Counted from the stretch's first letter, positions 53,525 through 63,816 are shown. The stretch is 64,000 nt of DNA from Kribbella steppae (GCF_004342025.1 NZ_SLWN01000005.1:248001-312000), one strand, 5' to 3'. Notes: generated by a model not told the origin, from the letters alone. Program-made: numbers and translations.

Positions 53525-56062
53525 TCAGGTGTCCTGGAGGCCGGACGAACCGCCGGCGATCTCGGTCAGCTCCAGCTCAGGCGAGGTGGACTTCGGAGTG
53601 CCCTTGAAGACGAAGTACTCCGGCAGGCCGTCCTCGCTGACCGTGCCCTCGGGAGCCACGTCGACCAGGACGATCTGGCCGGGACGCAGTTCCCCGAACA
53701 GGATCTTCTCGGCCAGCACGTCCTCCACGTCGCGCTGCAGTGCGCGACGCAGCGGGCGGGCGCCCAGGACCGGGTCGAAGCCACGCTCGGCGACCAAAGC
53801 CTTCGCCGCCGGGGTGAGCTCGATGCCCATGTCCTTGTCCTTCAGCCGCTCCTCCACCTGCGCGACCATCAGGTCGACGATCTTGACGATCTCTTCCTTG
53901 CCGTGCTGGTGGAACACCACGATCTCGTCGACCCGGTTCAGGAACTCCGGCCGGAAGTGCTGCTTGAGCTCCTCGGTGACCTTCGCCTTCATCTTCTCGT
54001 ACGAGCCACCGACGTCGCTGGCCTGCGAGAAGCCCAGGGAGACCGCCTTGGCGATGTCCTTGGTCCCCAGGTTCGTGGTCATGATGATCACGGTGTTCTT
54101 GAAGTCGACCACGCGGCCCTGGGCGTCGGTCAGACGACCCTCGTCCAGGATCTGCAGCAGCGAGTTGAAGATGTCCGGGTGGGCCTTCTCGACCTCGTCG
54201 AACAGCACCACGCTGAACGGCTTGCGGCGCACCTTCTCGGTCAGCTGGCCACCCTCTTCGTAGCCGACGTAACCGGGAGGCGAACCGAACAGCCGGGACG
54301 CGGTGTGCTTCTCCGAGTACTCCGACATGTCGAGGCTGATCAGCGCGTTCTCGTCGCCGAACAGGAACTCGGTCAGCGCCTTCGACAGCTCGGTCTTACC
54401 GACACCGGACGGGCCGGCGAAGATGAACGAGCCGCTCGGGCGGCGCGGGTCCTTCAGGCCGGCGCGGGTACGCCGGATCGAGCGGGACAGCGCCCTGACC
54501 GCGTCGGTCTGGCCGATGTAGCGCTTGGCCAGCTCCTTCTCCATGTCGAGCAGCCGGGACGACTCCTCCTCGGTCAGCTTGAAGACGGGGATACCGGTCG
54601 CGGTGCTCAGCACCTCGGCGATCAGCTCCTCGTCCACCTCGGCGACGACGTCCATGTCGCCGGCCTTCCACTGCTTCTCCCGCTCGGCCTTCGCGTTGAT
54701 CAGCTTCTTCTCGTCGTCGCGAAGGCTCGCGGCGCGCTCGAAGTCCTGCGCGTCGATCGCCGACTCCTTCTCCCGGCGCACGTTCGCGATCTTCTCGTCG
54801 AACTCGCGCAGGTCCGGCGGAGCCGTCATCCGGCGGATCCGCAGCCGGGCACCGGCCTCGTCGATCAGGTCGATCGCCTTGTCCGGCAGGAACCGGTCGG
54901 AGATGTAGCGGTCGGCCAGCTGCGCGGCCTGCACCAGGGCCGGGTCGGTGATGGTCACCCGGTGGTGTGCCTCGTACCGGTCCCGCAGACCCTTGAGGAT
55001 CTCGATGGTGTGTGCGATCGACGGCTCGGCCACCTGGATCGGCTGGAACCGGCGCTCCAGCGCGGCGTCCTTCTCGACGTACTTGCGGTACTCGTCGAGG
55101 GTGGTCGCACCGATGGTCTGCAGCTCACCACGGGCCAGCATCGGCTTCAGGATGCTCGCGGCGTCGATCGCGCCCTCGGCCGCACCGGCCCCGACGAGGG
55201 TGTGGATCTCGTCGATGAACAGCACGATGTCCCCGCGGGTGCGGATCTCCTTGAGCACCTTCTTCAGGCGTTCCTCGAAGTCACCGCGGTAGCGCGAACC
55301 GGCCACCAGGGCACCCAGGTCGAGGGAGTAGATCTGCTTGTCCTTCAGTGTCTCCGGGACGTCACCGCGGACGATCTGCTGGGCCAGACCCTCCACGATC
55401 GCGGTCTTGCCGACACCCGGCTCACCGATCAGGACAGGGTTGTTCTTGGTCCGCCGGGACAGCACCTGCATGACCCGCTCGATCTCCATCTCGCGCCCGA
55501 TCACCGGGTCGAGTTTCGATTCGCGGGCGGACTGGGTGTAGTTCCGGCCGAACTGGTCGAGCACCAGAGAGCTGCTGGGAGCACCTTCGGTAGCTCCGGA
55601 GCCGGCCGTGGCCGTCTCCTTGCCCTGGTATCCGCTCAGCAGCTGGATGACCTGCTGACGGACCTTGTTCAGGTCCGCGCCGAGCTTGACCAGGACCTGC
55701 GCGGCGACTCCCTCACCCTCGCGGATGAGGCCGAGCAGGATGTGCTCGGTGCCGATGTAGTTGTGGCCCAGTTGCAGGGCCTCGCGCAGGGAGAGCTCCA
55801 GCACCTTCTTGGCGCGTGGGGTGAACGGGATGTGCCCGCTCGGTGCCTGCTGCCCCTGGCCGATGATCTCTTCGACCTGGGAGCGGACGGCCTCGAGCGA
55901 GATACCCAGGCTCTCGAGAGCCTTGGCGGCGACACCCTCACCCTCGTGGATCAGGCCGAGCAGGATGTGCTCGGTCCCGATGTAGTTGTGGCTGAGCATC
56001 CTGGCCTCTTCTTGAGCCAGGACGACTACCCGACGGGCGCGGTCCGTAAATCGTTCAAACAT
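53525..56062 (-). CDS. clpC: ClpC, AAA+ unfoldase of Clp protease
   Basis: 845 residues. Two Clp N repeats (about 1-145), AAA-1 with GEPGVGKT, a UvrB/UvrC-type middle helix pair (about 420-460) and AAA-2 with GPSGVGKTE. It unfolds proteins for ClpP. The ATG at 56062 ([12 protein letters not shown]...) is the family start; a TTG at 56068 is in frame. Two ClgR-like boxes lie upstream. In M. tuberculosis clpC1, lsr2 and lysS lie together, as here. Confidence 0.97.
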   Translation of the reverse strand: MFERFTDRARRVVVLAQEEARMLSHNYIGTEHILLGLIHEGEGVAAKALESLGISLEAVRSQVEEIIGQGQQAPSGHIPFTPRAKKVLELSLREALQLGHNYIGTEHILLGLIREGEGVAAQVLVKLGADLNKVRQQVIQLLSGYQGKETATAGSGATEGAPSSSLVLDQFGRNYTQSARESKLDPVIGREMEIERVMQVLSRRTKNNPVLIGEPGVGKTAIVEGLAQQIVRGDVPETLKDKQIYSLDLGALVAGSRYRGDFEERLKKVLKEIRTRGDIVLFIDEIHTLVGAGAAEGAIDAASILKPMLARGELQTIGATTLDEYRKYVEKDAALERRFQPIQVAEPSIAHTIEILKGLRDRYEAHHRVTITDPALVQAAQLADRYISDRFLPDKAIDLIDEAGARLRIRRMTAPPDLREFDEKIANVRREKESAIDAQDFERAASLRDDEKKLINAKAEREKQWKAGDMDVVAEVDEELIAEVLSTATGIPVFKLTEEESSRLLDMEKELAKRYIGQTDAVRALSRSIRRTRAGLKDPRRPSGSFIFAGPSGVGKTELSKALTEFLFGDENALISLDMSEYSEKHTASRLFGSPPGYVGYEEGGQLTEKVRRKPFSVVLFDEVEKAHPDIFNSLLQILDEGRLTDAQGRVVDFKNTVIIMTTNLGTKDIAKAVSLGFSQASDVGGSYEKMKAKVTEELKQHFRPEFLNRVDEIVVFHQHGKEEIVKIVDLMVAQVEERLKDKDMGIELTPAAKALVAERGFDPVLGARPLRRALQRDVEDVLAEKILFGELRPGQIVLVDVAPEGTVSEDGLPEYFVFKGTPKSTSPELELTEIAGGSSGLQDT

Positions 56063-56151
56063 CGCCAAAGCGCTCCTTGCCTCAGAGGAGTCGGACGTGC
56101 CGTGTTGGCCGACCCCCGTACATGCATGCTAGTCCCCGGTGCCGACAGGCT

Positions 56152-56162
56152 CGCTCTCGGCG
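56152..56162 (-). promoter_or_regulatory. ClgR-like box proximal to clpC
   Basis: Minus-strand CGCCGAGAGCG matches the published core CGCYNANRGCG fully. It ends 20 bp before TAGCAT, a place suited to activation. Confidence 0.6.
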
Positions 56163-56263
56163 AACAAATGCTCACCGCTCAGCCGGCTGCCCAGGAGGCA
56201 TCACAAGGGAACAACCCCACGGATCTCCAGGGTGTTCCCGCTCGGGACCGATCGGACAGCCTG

Positions 56264-56278
56264 TTCGCCACCAGCGAA
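56264..56278. promoter_or_regulatory. ClgR-like box distal to clpC
   Basis: TTCGCCACCAGCGAA has perfect TTCGC/GCGAA arms; one mismatch to the ClgR core. It lies about 200 bp upstream of clpC. Confidence 0.5.
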
Positions 56279-56364
56279 TTCCTCGGGCTGCCTGCCGAGT
56301 CAGTCACCCACGGCCAGACAGCAGGCACTCAACTGTCCACACTGTGAAACAACCGGAATGCGGA

Positions 56365-56394
56365 CGGTCCCGGCACCTTGCGGCACCGGGACCG
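56365..56394 (-). terminator. terminator after lsr2
   Basis: CGGTCCCGG (56365-56373) pairs with CCGGGACCG (56386-56394), 19 bp past the lsr2 stop. Confidence 0.6.
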
Positions 56395-56412
56395 GCAGTC
56401 CTTCGGAAAAGT

Positions 56413-56742
56413 TTACTTGGCTTCGTTGTACGCCGCGCGCACCTCGGCGGAGATCCGGCCCCGCTCGCTCACGTCGTACCCGTTCTCCTTGGCCCAGGCC
56501 CGGATGTCGGCGGAGTCCGACGCCGACCGGCCACGGCCCCGCGCCCGGCCCGCGCCACCGCGGCGACCGGACACCCGGCGCCCCGCGCCGACATAGCCGG
56601 CCAGCGCGTCGCGCAGTTTGGCGGCGTTCTTCTTGGACAGGTCGATCTCGTACGTCGTGCCGTCCAGACCAAAGGTCACGGTCTCGTCGGCCTTACCGCC
56701 GTCAAGATCGTCCTCGAGAACTACCTGCACCCTTTGCGCCAT
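56413..56742 (-). CDS. lsr2: Lsr2 nucleoid-associated protein
   Basis: 109 residues. N-terminal dimer domain (MAQRVQVVLEDDLDGGKADE), a basic Gly/Arg linker and the C-terminal DNA-binding part with the RGR hook (94-96) in YDVSERGRI. It binds AT-rich DNA and silences acquired genes. It has its own terminator. Confidence 0.97.
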   Translation of the reverse strand: MAQRVQVVLEDDLDGGKADETVTFGLDGTTYEIDLSKKNAAKLRDALAGYVGAGRRVSGRRGGAGRARGRGRSASDSADIRAWAKENGYDVSERGRISAEVRAAYNEAK

Positions 56743-57051
56743 CGATGACAGTCCTTTCCGCGCCCGTCACCGGGCCGCAATCCCCCTGCCGTTTGTTTGC
56801 ACCTGATTTGTACCGCACAAACCGGGTTCGTGTCATTCACATCCCACAATGAACGGGAAAGATGTGACTAAACGCTCCGGCCGGTGCGGTACCGATCGAC
56901 GCTGTGCAGTGGCCGTGACCTTGAGTATTCAGACGGTCCGAAACCGGCTGGACCAGAATGACCGCGCCGATCCCGGAGAATAAAGGGGACCCCGCCATTT
57001 GCAGTGACCGTCCGTTGTGCTATGCAACGATCCTGCGACCGATTCGCGGAA
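56743..57051. other. lsr2 promoter region, AT-richer
   Basis: About 310 bases without a gene. It is less GC-rich than its surroundings and holds TTTGTACCGCACAAA (56810-56824), a TTTGT/ACAAA palindrome that may take part in lsr2 autoregulation. Confidence 0.5.
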
Positions 57052-58572
57052 TCACTCGGGCCGCAGCAACGGGAACAGAATCGTCTCCCGGATACCGGCC
57101 CCGGTGAACAACATCACCAGCCGGTCCAGGCCCATCCCCATACCACCCGCCGGGGGCATCCCGAACTCCATCGCCCGGAGGAAGTCCTCGTCCAGCTCCA
57201 TCGCCTCCGGGTCGCCGGCGGCGGCCAGCATCGACTGTGCCACCAGGCGTTCCCGCTGGATCACCGGGTCGTTCAGCTCCGAGTAGGCCACCCCGAGCTC
57301 GACCCCGTTGATGATCAGGTCCCAGGCTTCGACCAGGCCCGGAATTTCCCGGTGCGGCTTCGACAACGGCCGTACCGACTCCGGATAGTCACGTACATAG
57401 GTGGGCTGGATGAGGGTGTGCTCGACCAGCTTCTCGTACAACTCCAGTGCGATCTCGCCGGCATTCCAGCCGGGCTGCAGGTCGACATCGTGCTGCTCGG
57501 CCAGCTTGGTCAGCGTGGCCGCGTCGGTGCTCTGGTCGACCGGCGTACCGACGGCTTCGGAGACGAGTTCGAAAAGGGTCGCATGCCGGAACGGCTGGTC
57601 CAGATCGATCGTCGAACCGTCGCGCGCGGTGACGACGGTGCGACCGACCGCCCGGGCCGCGTTCCGGATCAGCTGCTCGGTGAGTTCGGCCATCGAGTCG
57701 TAATCGCCGTACGCCTGATAGGCCTCGATCATCGAGAATTCCGCCGCGTGGGTCGAGTCGAGTCCCTCGTTGCGGAACGTCCGGCCGATCTCGTAGACCC
57801 GGTCGACGCCGCCGATCATGGCCCGCTTCAGATCGAGCTCGAGCGCGATCCGCAGCTTCATCTCCTGGTCGAACGCGTTCAGGTGGGTCGAGAACGGCCG
57901 TGCGGCGGCGCCGCCGTTGGTCAGCTGCAGCACCGGCGTCTCGACCTCGATGTAACCGTCGGTGTCGAAGGTCTGCCGCAGCGACTTCAGTACGGCGGCC
58001 TTGGTCCGGACCATTTCCCGTGCCTCGGCGCGGACGATCAGGTCGACGTACCGGAGCCGGACCCGGGCCTCCTCGTTCAGCGGCTTGTGCTCGTTCGGGA
58101 GCGGGCGCAGCGTCTTGGCGGCCATCTGCCAGCTCGTCGCCTGCACGGACAGCTCACCGCGGCGGCTGGTGATCACCTCGCCCTGGACGGCCAGCAGGTC
58201 GCCGATGTCCACCAGCGCCTTGAACCGGGCCAGCTCCTCCTCACCGAGGTCCGCCAGCGACAGCATCACCTGCAGCTCGGTCCCGTCGCCCTCACGGAGC
58301 CGGACGAAGCACAGCTTGCCGGTGTTGCGCAGGAAGATCACCCGGCCGGCCACCGAGACCTGCTCGCCGGTCCGCGTGTCGGGCTCCAGCTCCTGCCCGT
58401 CGTACTTGGCCCGCAGGTCCTTCAGCAGGTGCGTCCGGGGCACCGAGATCGGGTACGGCTGCACTCCCTCCGCCAGCAGGCGGTCACGCTTCTCCCGGCG
58501 GACCCGCATCTGCTCGGGCAGGTCGTCCTGCCCGTTGTCGGGGTTCGCCGGGTTCACGTGTGCGTCAGTCAT
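57052..58572 (-). CDS. lysS: lysyl-tRNA synthetase, class II
   Basis: 506 residues. OB-fold anticodon domain (about 55-165), motif 2 YEIGRTFRNEG (about 268) with EFSMIEAYQAY, and motif 3 GMGMGLDRLVM at the end. Charges tRNA-Lys. Only 9 bp separate it from the upstream MFS gene on the same strand. Confidence 0.97.
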   Translation of the reverse strand: MTDAHVNPANPDNGQDDLPEQMRVRREKRDRLLAEGVQPYPISVPRTHLLKDLRAKYDGQELEPDTRTGEQVSVAGRVIFLRNTGKLCFVRLREGDGTELQVMLSLADLGEEELARFKALVDIGDLLAVQGEVITSRRGELSVQATSWQMAAKTLRPLPNEHKPLNEEARVRLRYVDLIVRAEAREMVRTKAAVLKSLRQTFDTDGYIEVETPVLQLTNGGAAARPFSTHLNAFDQEMKLRIALELDLKRAMIGGVDRVYEIGRTFRNEGLDSTHAAEFSMIEAYQAYGDYDSMAELTEQLIRNAARAVGRTVVTARDGSTIDLDQPFRHATLFELVSEAVGTPVDQSTDAATLTKLAEQHDVDLQPGWNAGEIALELYEKLVEHTLIQPTYVRDYPESVRPLSKPHREIPGLVEAWDLIINGVELGVAYSELNDPVIQRERLVAQSMLAAAGDPEAMELDEDFLRAMEFGMPPAGGMGMGLDRLVMLFTGAGIRETILFPLLRPE

Positions 58573-58581
58573 GGCTCAAGG

Positions 58582-59808
58582 CTAGTGACTGAGCACCTTC
58601 TCAGCCGAATCCTTTGTCTCCAGGCCCTTGACACGCAGTACCGGTACGGCGACCGCCGCCGCCGCGACGACACAGGCCGCACCACACGCGACGAAGGTCA
58701 TCCGGGTCCCGAGTACGGCGCCCAGGAAGCCGCCGAGCATGAGGGCGAACAGAGTGCAGGCCCGGGCTGTCCCATTGAGTGCCGCCACCACGCGGCCCCG
58801 GACCCTCTCCGCGGAGCGGGTGACCATGAGCGTGCTCACCGCGGCGTTCAGCACCCCGCTCCCGAACCCGACCACGGCGGACCCGATCACCAGCAGGACG
58901 ACCCCGTCAGCGATGCCCATCAGCACACAGGCGATCCCGATAGCGGCCATCCCGATCAGCACGGCCCGGGACCGGGCCATGGTCCGCACCAGCCGTCCGG
59001 TGAGCCAGGCCCCCACGATCGCCCCGGCCCCCTGGACCGCCACCACCCAGCCGTACCCCGCCGCGTTGAGCCCGAGCTCGTCGGTGACCAGGAAGACCTC
59101 GACCACGTTGACGGCCTCACCGGCGAGGATGAACACCCACAGGCACGGCACCAGGATCCGGAGCAGCGAGTCACCGAAGATGCTGCGCAGACCGGCCATC
59201 ATCCCGCCTCGCTCGCGGACGGCGCCGGGCTCGGGACGACGGCGCGTCGCGACGACCCGGGCGACGCCGGCCAGGACCAGGAAGGTCGTGGCGTCCACCA
59301 GGAGGGCGCCGCGGTCGCCCGACCAGCCGACCAGTACGCCGCCCACCGCCGAGCCGGCCAGTGTCGCCACACCGATCAGGGCCTGACTGGTCCCAGTCGT
59401 ACGGCCGACAAGCTCCTCCCCCACGATCCGTGGAATCAGAGCACCCCAGGCGGGCCCGGCGACCGCCGTACCCAGTTGAAGCACACACACCAGCGCCAGG
59501 GTCTCGGCCAGGCCGTGACTGAAGGCCAGCCCGACCCCGGAGACCGCCTGCAGCAACGACGCGCAGACCAGGACGGTGCGCGAGTCGTAGCTGTCCACGA
59601 TCCGGCCGGCGAACGGGATCATCACGACCGTCGGTACGGCGAAGGCCAGTAGTAGCGCGGTCATCGCGCCGGGACCGCCGTACTCGGAAACGCGCAGCAT
59701 CAGGGCGATGAGGGCGACCGAGTCGCCCGCGTAGGAGAGCGCACGGGCCGGCAGCACCAGCCGGATGTCGCGGAACGACCAGATCGAAGTCTGAAGTGGT
59801 TGCTTCAT
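58582..59808 (-). CDS. MFS transporter
   Basis: 408 residues, 12 helices of the MFS_3 (enterobactin-exporter-like) kind. ATG 59808 stands 7 nt after TAGCTT, a leaderless start inside the ArsR operator GCTTCATAGTTATGAAGC. It precedes lysS by 9 bp, so the regulator could also affect lysS. Confidence 0.87.
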   Translation of the reverse strand: MKQPLQTSIWSFRDIRLVLPARALSYAGDSVALIALMLRVSEYGGPGAMTALLLAFAVPTVVMIPFAGRIVDSYDSRTVLVCASLLQAVSGVGLAFSHGLAETLALVCVLQLGTAVAGPAWGALIPRIVGEELVGRTTGTSQALIGVATLAGSAVGGVLVGWSGDRGALLVDATTFLVLAGVARVVATRRRPEPGAVRERGGMMAGLRSIFGDSLLRILVPCLWVFILAGEAVNVVEVFLVTDELGLNAAGYGWVVAVQGAGAIVGAWLTGRLVRTMARSRAVLIGMAAIGIACVLMGIADGVVLLVIGSAVVGFGSGVLNAAVSTLMVTRSAERVRGRVVAALNGTARACTLFALMLGGFLGAVLGTRMTFVACGAACVVAAAAVAVPVLRVKGLETKDSAEKVLSH

Positions 59809-59819
59809 AGTTATGAAGC
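59802..59819. promoter_or_regulatory. ArsR-type operator over the MFS start
   Basis: GCTTCATA-GT-TATGAAGC is a perfect 8-bp palindrome covering the MFS start codon; a further GCTTC half-site stands at 59824. It lies beside the divergent arsR-type gene. Confidence 0.75.
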
Positions 59820-59866
59820 TAATGCTTCACGTTTACCGGCGTCAAGGGATTCGCTACGCTGACGTC

Positions 59867-60433
59867 GTGGCCAAGAAGAAGCGCGTGGTGATCGACGACC
59901 CGCGGGCGATCCGCGCCCTGGCGCATCCGGCCCGGCAGCGGGTGATCGACGAGCTCTTCAACGGCAAGGTGCTGACCGCGACCGAGTGTGCGGAGCTGGC
60001 CGGCCTGACGCCGTCCGCGATGAGCTACCACCTGCGCGCGCTGGAACGCTGGGGCATCGTCGAGCGGGCCGAGGAGTCGGCCGACGGCCGGGAGCGGCCG
60101 TGGCGGGCGGCGGCCGGCAGCCTGATGATCTCGTCCCAGTCGAACGAAGCCGGCCGGCTGGCCAGCCAGGCGATCATCCGGTCGTCGGTGGACCGGGTGC
60201 TGGAGCAGTTCGAGCAGATGGCCGGCGACGACCCCTGGGACGACATCAGCTCGCTGAGCCGGTCCCGGCTGTGGTTGACCCACGAGGAGGCGAAGCAGTT
60301 CGGCCAGGAGTTGATCGACCTGGTCGACCGCTACAAGAAGGGCCGGACACCGGCCTCGCATCCGGCCGGTACCCGCCAGATCAGCACGCTGCTGGCCGTC
60401 GTACCGATGGGGAAGCCGCCACAAGAAAGCTGA
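59867..60433 (+). CDS. ArsR-family HTH regulator
   Basis: 188 residues. The winged helix RALAHPARQRVIDELFNGKV...CAELAGLTPSAMSYHLRALE is of the ArsR HTH_5/HTH_20 kind. Leaderless: TTTACC, 17 bp, TACGCT, 6 nt, GTG. No metal-binding Cys pair is seen, so the signal is probably organic. It very likely represses the divergent MFS gene. Confidence 0.87.
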   Translation: MAKKKRVVIDDPRAIRALAHPARQRVIDELFNGKVLTATECAELAGLTPSAMSYHLRALERWGIVERAEESADGRERPWRAAAGSLMISSQSNEAGRLASQAIIRSSVDRVLEQFEQMAGDDPWDDISSLSRSRLWLTHEEAKQFGQELIDLVDRYKKGRTPASHPAGTRQISTLLAVVPMGKPPQES

Positions 60434-60506
60434 ACTGTTAGCTACCGAACCACGGATCCCGGGGTACCTTCGAAAGAGAGGTACTTTCCGCCACCGGGTG
60501 GTCGTC

Positions 60507-60953
60507 ATGCAGTCCTGGTTCCTGTGGTTGATCCTCGCCGCCGCCCTCGGCACCGCCGAGTTGATGACGGCGACCCTTGATCTGCTCCTGCTCGCCGTCG
60601 CCGCGCTGGCCGCGGCCGGAGTGGCCGGCCTGGGGCTCGGGATCGGGCTGCAACTGCTCGCGTTCGCCGTCACCGCCGCCGCGATGATCACGCTCGTCCG
60701 GCCGGTGGCCCGCCGTCATCTGAACTCCCACCCGCAGTTGCGCACCGGCGTGGCCGCGCTGATCGGGCGCGAGGCCGTGGTGCTGCGCCAGGTCGGCCGC
60801 GAACCCGGCCGGGTCCGGATCGGCGGCGAGGAGTGGAGCGCGCGGTCCTACGACCCCGACATCGTCATCCCCGAAGGCACCACCGTCGACGTCTTCGCTA
60901 TCGAAGGGGCTACCGCCCTCGTTCATCCCCGGGAGGATCCATGGCCGAACTGA
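60507..60953 (+). CDS. NfeD-like membrane protein
   Basis: 148 residues: three hydrophobic helices (about 2-22, 24-48, 50-68) then the NfeD OB-fold beta domain (GREAVVLRQVGREPGRVRIG...). NfeD proteins act with SPFH proteins in membrane microdomains. A GTG at 60498 is an alternative start. It overlaps the SPFH gene by 12 bp. Confidence 0.85.
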   Translation: MQSWFLWLILAAALGTAELMTATLDLLLLAVAALAAAGVAGLGLGIGLQLLAFAVTAAAMITLVRPVARRHLNSHPQLRTGVAALIGREAVVLRQVGREPGRVRIGGEEWSARSYDPDIVIPEGTTVDVFAIEGATALVHPREDPWPN

Positions 60954-61822
60954 TCTTCGGGCTGGTGATCGCGCTACTGGCCGTCGCACTGGTGCTCCGA
61001 ACCGTCCGGATCGTGCCGCAGGCGCGAGCCAGCAACGTCGAGCGCCTCGGCCGGTACCTGCGCACCCTCGAGCCCGGGCTGAACATCGTCATCCCGTTCA
61101 TCGACCGGCCGCGGGCGTTGATCGACCTGCGCGAGCAGGTGATCTCGTTCGAGCCGCGTTCGGTGATCACCGAGGACAACCTGGTCGTCGACATCGACAC
61201 GGTGCTGTACGTCCAGGTCACGGATCCCCGCGCCGCGGCGTACGAGATCCGTGACTACATCCAGGCGATCGAGCAACTCACCGTCACCACGTTGCGCAAC
61301 GTCATCGGCAGCCTGGACCTGGAGAAGGTGCTGACGTCGCGCGAGCACATCAACTCCCAGCTCCGCGGGGTCCTGGACGAGGCGTCCGGCAAGTGGGGCA
61401 TCCGGGTGAACCGGGTCGAGCTGAAGGCGATCGACCCGCCGCCGTCGATCAAGGAGTCGATGGAGAAGCAGATGCGGGCGGACCGGGAGAAGCGGGCCGC
61501 GATCCTGACCGCCGAGGGGCTGCGGCAGTCCCGGATCCTGACCGCCGAGGGCGACCGGCAGGCCGCGATCCTGCGGGCCGAGGGCCAGGCGAAGGCGATC
61601 GACACGGTGTTCGAGGCGATCCACCGCAACGACCCGGACCCGAAGCTGCTCGCGTACCAGTACCTGCAGATGCTGCCCGAGCTGGCCAAGGGCCCCGGCA
61701 ACACGTTCTGGGTGATCCCGTCCGAAGTCACCTCGGCACTGCAGAACGTGACCAAGGCGTTCAACGGCATCACCACCCCAGAAGTCGCCAACGGCAAGAA
61801 CCCTGAAATTACCCCGGACTGA
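60942..61822 (+). CDS. SPFH/Band-7 (stomatin-like) protein
   Basis: 293 residues: an N-terminal membrane helix, the SPFH domain (about 25-180; LGRYLRTLEPGLNIVIPFI) and an Ala/Glu-rich coiled coil with repeated LTAEGLRQSRILTAEGDRQA. It forms rings on the membrane together with NfeD, encoded just before. Start at GGAGG-spaced ATG 60942. Confidence 0.93.
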
Positions 61823-61869
61823 TGCCCTGAGCCCCTAAAACAGTTGTCCCCGGATGCCACCATGGAGAC

Positions 61870-62526
61870 ATGGGGGTACTGGGGCACGCGCTGGCGATCG
61901 TCGTTCCGACCGGTGGGATGGCGATCGTCGCCTATCTGGTCGTCGGGCTGGTCATCGGGATCGAAAGCATGGGGGTGCCGTTACCGGGTGAGACGACGCT
62001 GATCGCGGCCGCGCTGCTGGCCTCCCAGGGTCACCTGCACCTGGAGTTCGTGATCGGTGCGGCCGCGGCCGGTGCGATCATCGGCGACTCGATCGGCTAC
62101 TACATCGGCCGCAAGGCCGGCCGCGGGCTGTTCGAGCGGCTCGGCCGCCGGTTCCACCACTTCTCCGAGGACCGGATCCTGCGCGCGGAGAAGTACTTCC
62201 AGCGGTACGGCGTCTGGACTGTCTTCTTCGGCCGGTTCGTCGCCCTGCTGCGGATCTTCGCGGGCCCGATGGCCGGCATGCTGCGGATGCCCTATCCGCA
62301 GTTCCTGGCCGCGAACGCGGGCGGCGGGATCGCCTGGGCGACCACGATCGGGATCGTCGCGTACAACATCGGCGACAACGCGGACAAGATCTTCGGCCAG
62401 CTGTCCATCTGGGCCCTGGTCGTGCTCGTGCTGGCGGCCGTCGCGGCGTACACCTACTACAAGATCCGCCGCAAGCACCGCGCCGTCCCCGAGCCGGTCG
62501 CTCAGCCGGAGTCAGCGGACGTTTAG
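61870..62526 (+). CDS. DedA-family membrane protein
   Basis: 218 residues. DedA/SNARE-associated features: VPLPGETTLIAAALLA, a conserved Gly-rich GAIIGDSIGYYIGRKAG, and FGRFVALLRIFAGPMAG with essential Arg residues. These proteins move lipids (undecaprenyl phosphate or phospholipids) across the membrane. The end overlaps the lipoprotein gene by 15 bp. Confidence 0.92.
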   Translation: MGVLGHALAIVVPTGGMAIVAYLVVGLVIGIESMGVPLPGETTLIAAALLASQGHLHLEFVIGAAAAGAIIGDSIGYYIGRKAGRGLFERLGRRFHHFSEDRILRAEKYFQRYGVWTVFFGRFVALLRIFAGPMAGMLRMPYPQFLAANAGGGIAWATTIGIVAYNIGDNADKIFGQLSIWALVVLVLAAVAAYTYYKIRRKHRAVPEPVAQPESADV

Positions 62527-63816
62527 CGGCAACAGCGGGGTGGTGGTGCCGCCCATCGGCCGGCCGAACATCATCGCGCCGGGGATGACGAACCGGTAGG
62601 CGAAGGCACCCGCCTGGGACGCCTTGAACAGCAGTGAGGCCTGCCCGTTGCGCAGCGGCACCGCCTTCAGGTTCACCCACTTCTTGGTCTGCCGGTTCCA
62701 CGACTGCAGGATCGCGGTCGTGTTCATCGCCGGCTTGACCGTCGTGTAGACCAGCGTGTTGTCGCCGCGCCTCTTCGCCGGTCCGCCGACGAACCCGGCG
62801 GTCGCGACCCGGACCACGCTCTTCGTGTACGCCGGCCGGCTGCTCGAGGTACCGGTGAGGACGCCGACGCGGCTGTAGGCCGGCACGCTGATCTTGTACG
62901 GCCGGCTCGGGCCGTTGACCATCGGGATGTCGTAGTGCCCGCCGGCCGTCGTCGAACCGCGGGCCGCCGGCGTCCAGCGGGCACCCGGCGTGACCTGGGT
63001 CAGCACCACGACCGGTACGCCGGCCGGGGTGGCCCGCCGCTGAACGCACGGGGTCTCCGCCTCACAGACGACCTCCTGCATGACGACGCGACCACGGATG
63101 TGGACCGGCACACTGAACTGGGCCAGCGCGGGCACCGCCGCGTTGATCGAGCTGGTCAGGCCGAGCACCTCGCCGCCGATCCGGGCGCTCCACTCGTTCT
63201 GCGCCTGGAGCTGGAACAGGTACGGCGGCTGGAGGCTCTTGATCAGCTGCCGCGTCGACGTCGTCCCCGGACCGATCGGGCCCATCATGCCGCCGGGGCG
63301 CCCGACCATCGGGACGTAGCGCTGGGTCTTCGGCCCCTTCACGTCCATCGGGTCGTTCGGGGTGAAGTCCTGCGGCGCCACCGGCACCGACCACGTCATC
63401 AGCACACCCCGGCCCATCGGGGTCGCGCTGGCCGCACCCGGGCGGACCGGGCCGTCGGTGTCGAACACCTCCGAGCGCGCGAGCTTGCTGGTCACGCCGC
63501 CCTGCGACGTCCCCTTGGCCACCGCCACCCGGTAGTTGCCGTCGGGTGGGAACGCCGAGGTCGGGATCTCCCACGTGTTCGGCTCGCCGGCACCGACGTA
63601 CTTCACGTACGACGGACTGCTGCTGAGCACCCCCTCGATGGTGATCCGGTTGGGGGCGTTGTCGTCCTTCCAGCTCACCTGGACCGCCGGCTGGCCGTCA
63701 CCGGCCCACGCGACCGTCACGTCGGCGGGCATCGGGTCCGTCTGGCAGGCAGTCAGGGCAGTAGTGCCGAACAGCACCGCCAGCCCCACGGCGAGCATGC
63801 GCCGCACTCCGACCAC
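62512..63816 (-). CDS. secreted lipoprotein with beta-sandwich repeats
   Basis: 434 residues. Signal plus lipobox LTAC (Cys near 24). The mature part is beta-rich and looks like two or three Ig/fibronectin-like units (ADVTVAWAGDGQPAVQVSWK, TSTRQLIKSLQPPYLFQLQA) and a C-terminal domain. Unknown role at the cell surface. Confidence 0.8.
   Translation of the reverse strand: MVGVRRMLAVGLAVLFGTTALTACQTDPMPADVTVAWAGDGQPAVQVSWKDDNAPNRITIEGVLSSSPSYVKYVGAGEPNTWEIPTSAFPPDGNYRVAVAKGTSQGGVTSKLARSEVFDTDGPVRPGAASATPMGRGVLMTWSVPVAPQDFTPNDPMDVKGPKTQRYVPMVGRPGGMMGPIGPGTTSTRQLIKSLQPPYLFQLQAQNEWSARIGGEVLGLTSSINAAVPALAQFSVPVHIRGRVVMQEVVCEAETPCVQRRATPAGVPVVVLTQVTPGARWTPAARGSTTAGGHYDIPMVNGPSRPYKISVPAYSRVGVLTGTSSSRPAYTKSVVRVATAGFVGGPAKRRGDNTLVYTTVKPAMNTTAILQSWNRQTKKWVNLKAVPLRNGQASLLFKASQAGAFAYRFVIPGAMMFGRPMGGTTTPLLPLNVR

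Larger units (their letters stand above)
56063..56412. other. clpC promoter region
   Basis: About 350 bases without a gene. It carries the clpC -10 TAGCAT (minus strand, 56131-56126), two ClgR-like boxes and the lsr2 terminator. Confidence 0.6.

Noticed and set aside
53036..56347. 1103-residue plus-strand frame
   Set aside because: Antisense to clpC and sigma factor genes; high GC keeps the frame open by chance.
57004..59652. 882-residue plus-strand frame
   Set aside because: Antisense to lysS and the MFS gene, His/Arg/Asp-rich and without family features.
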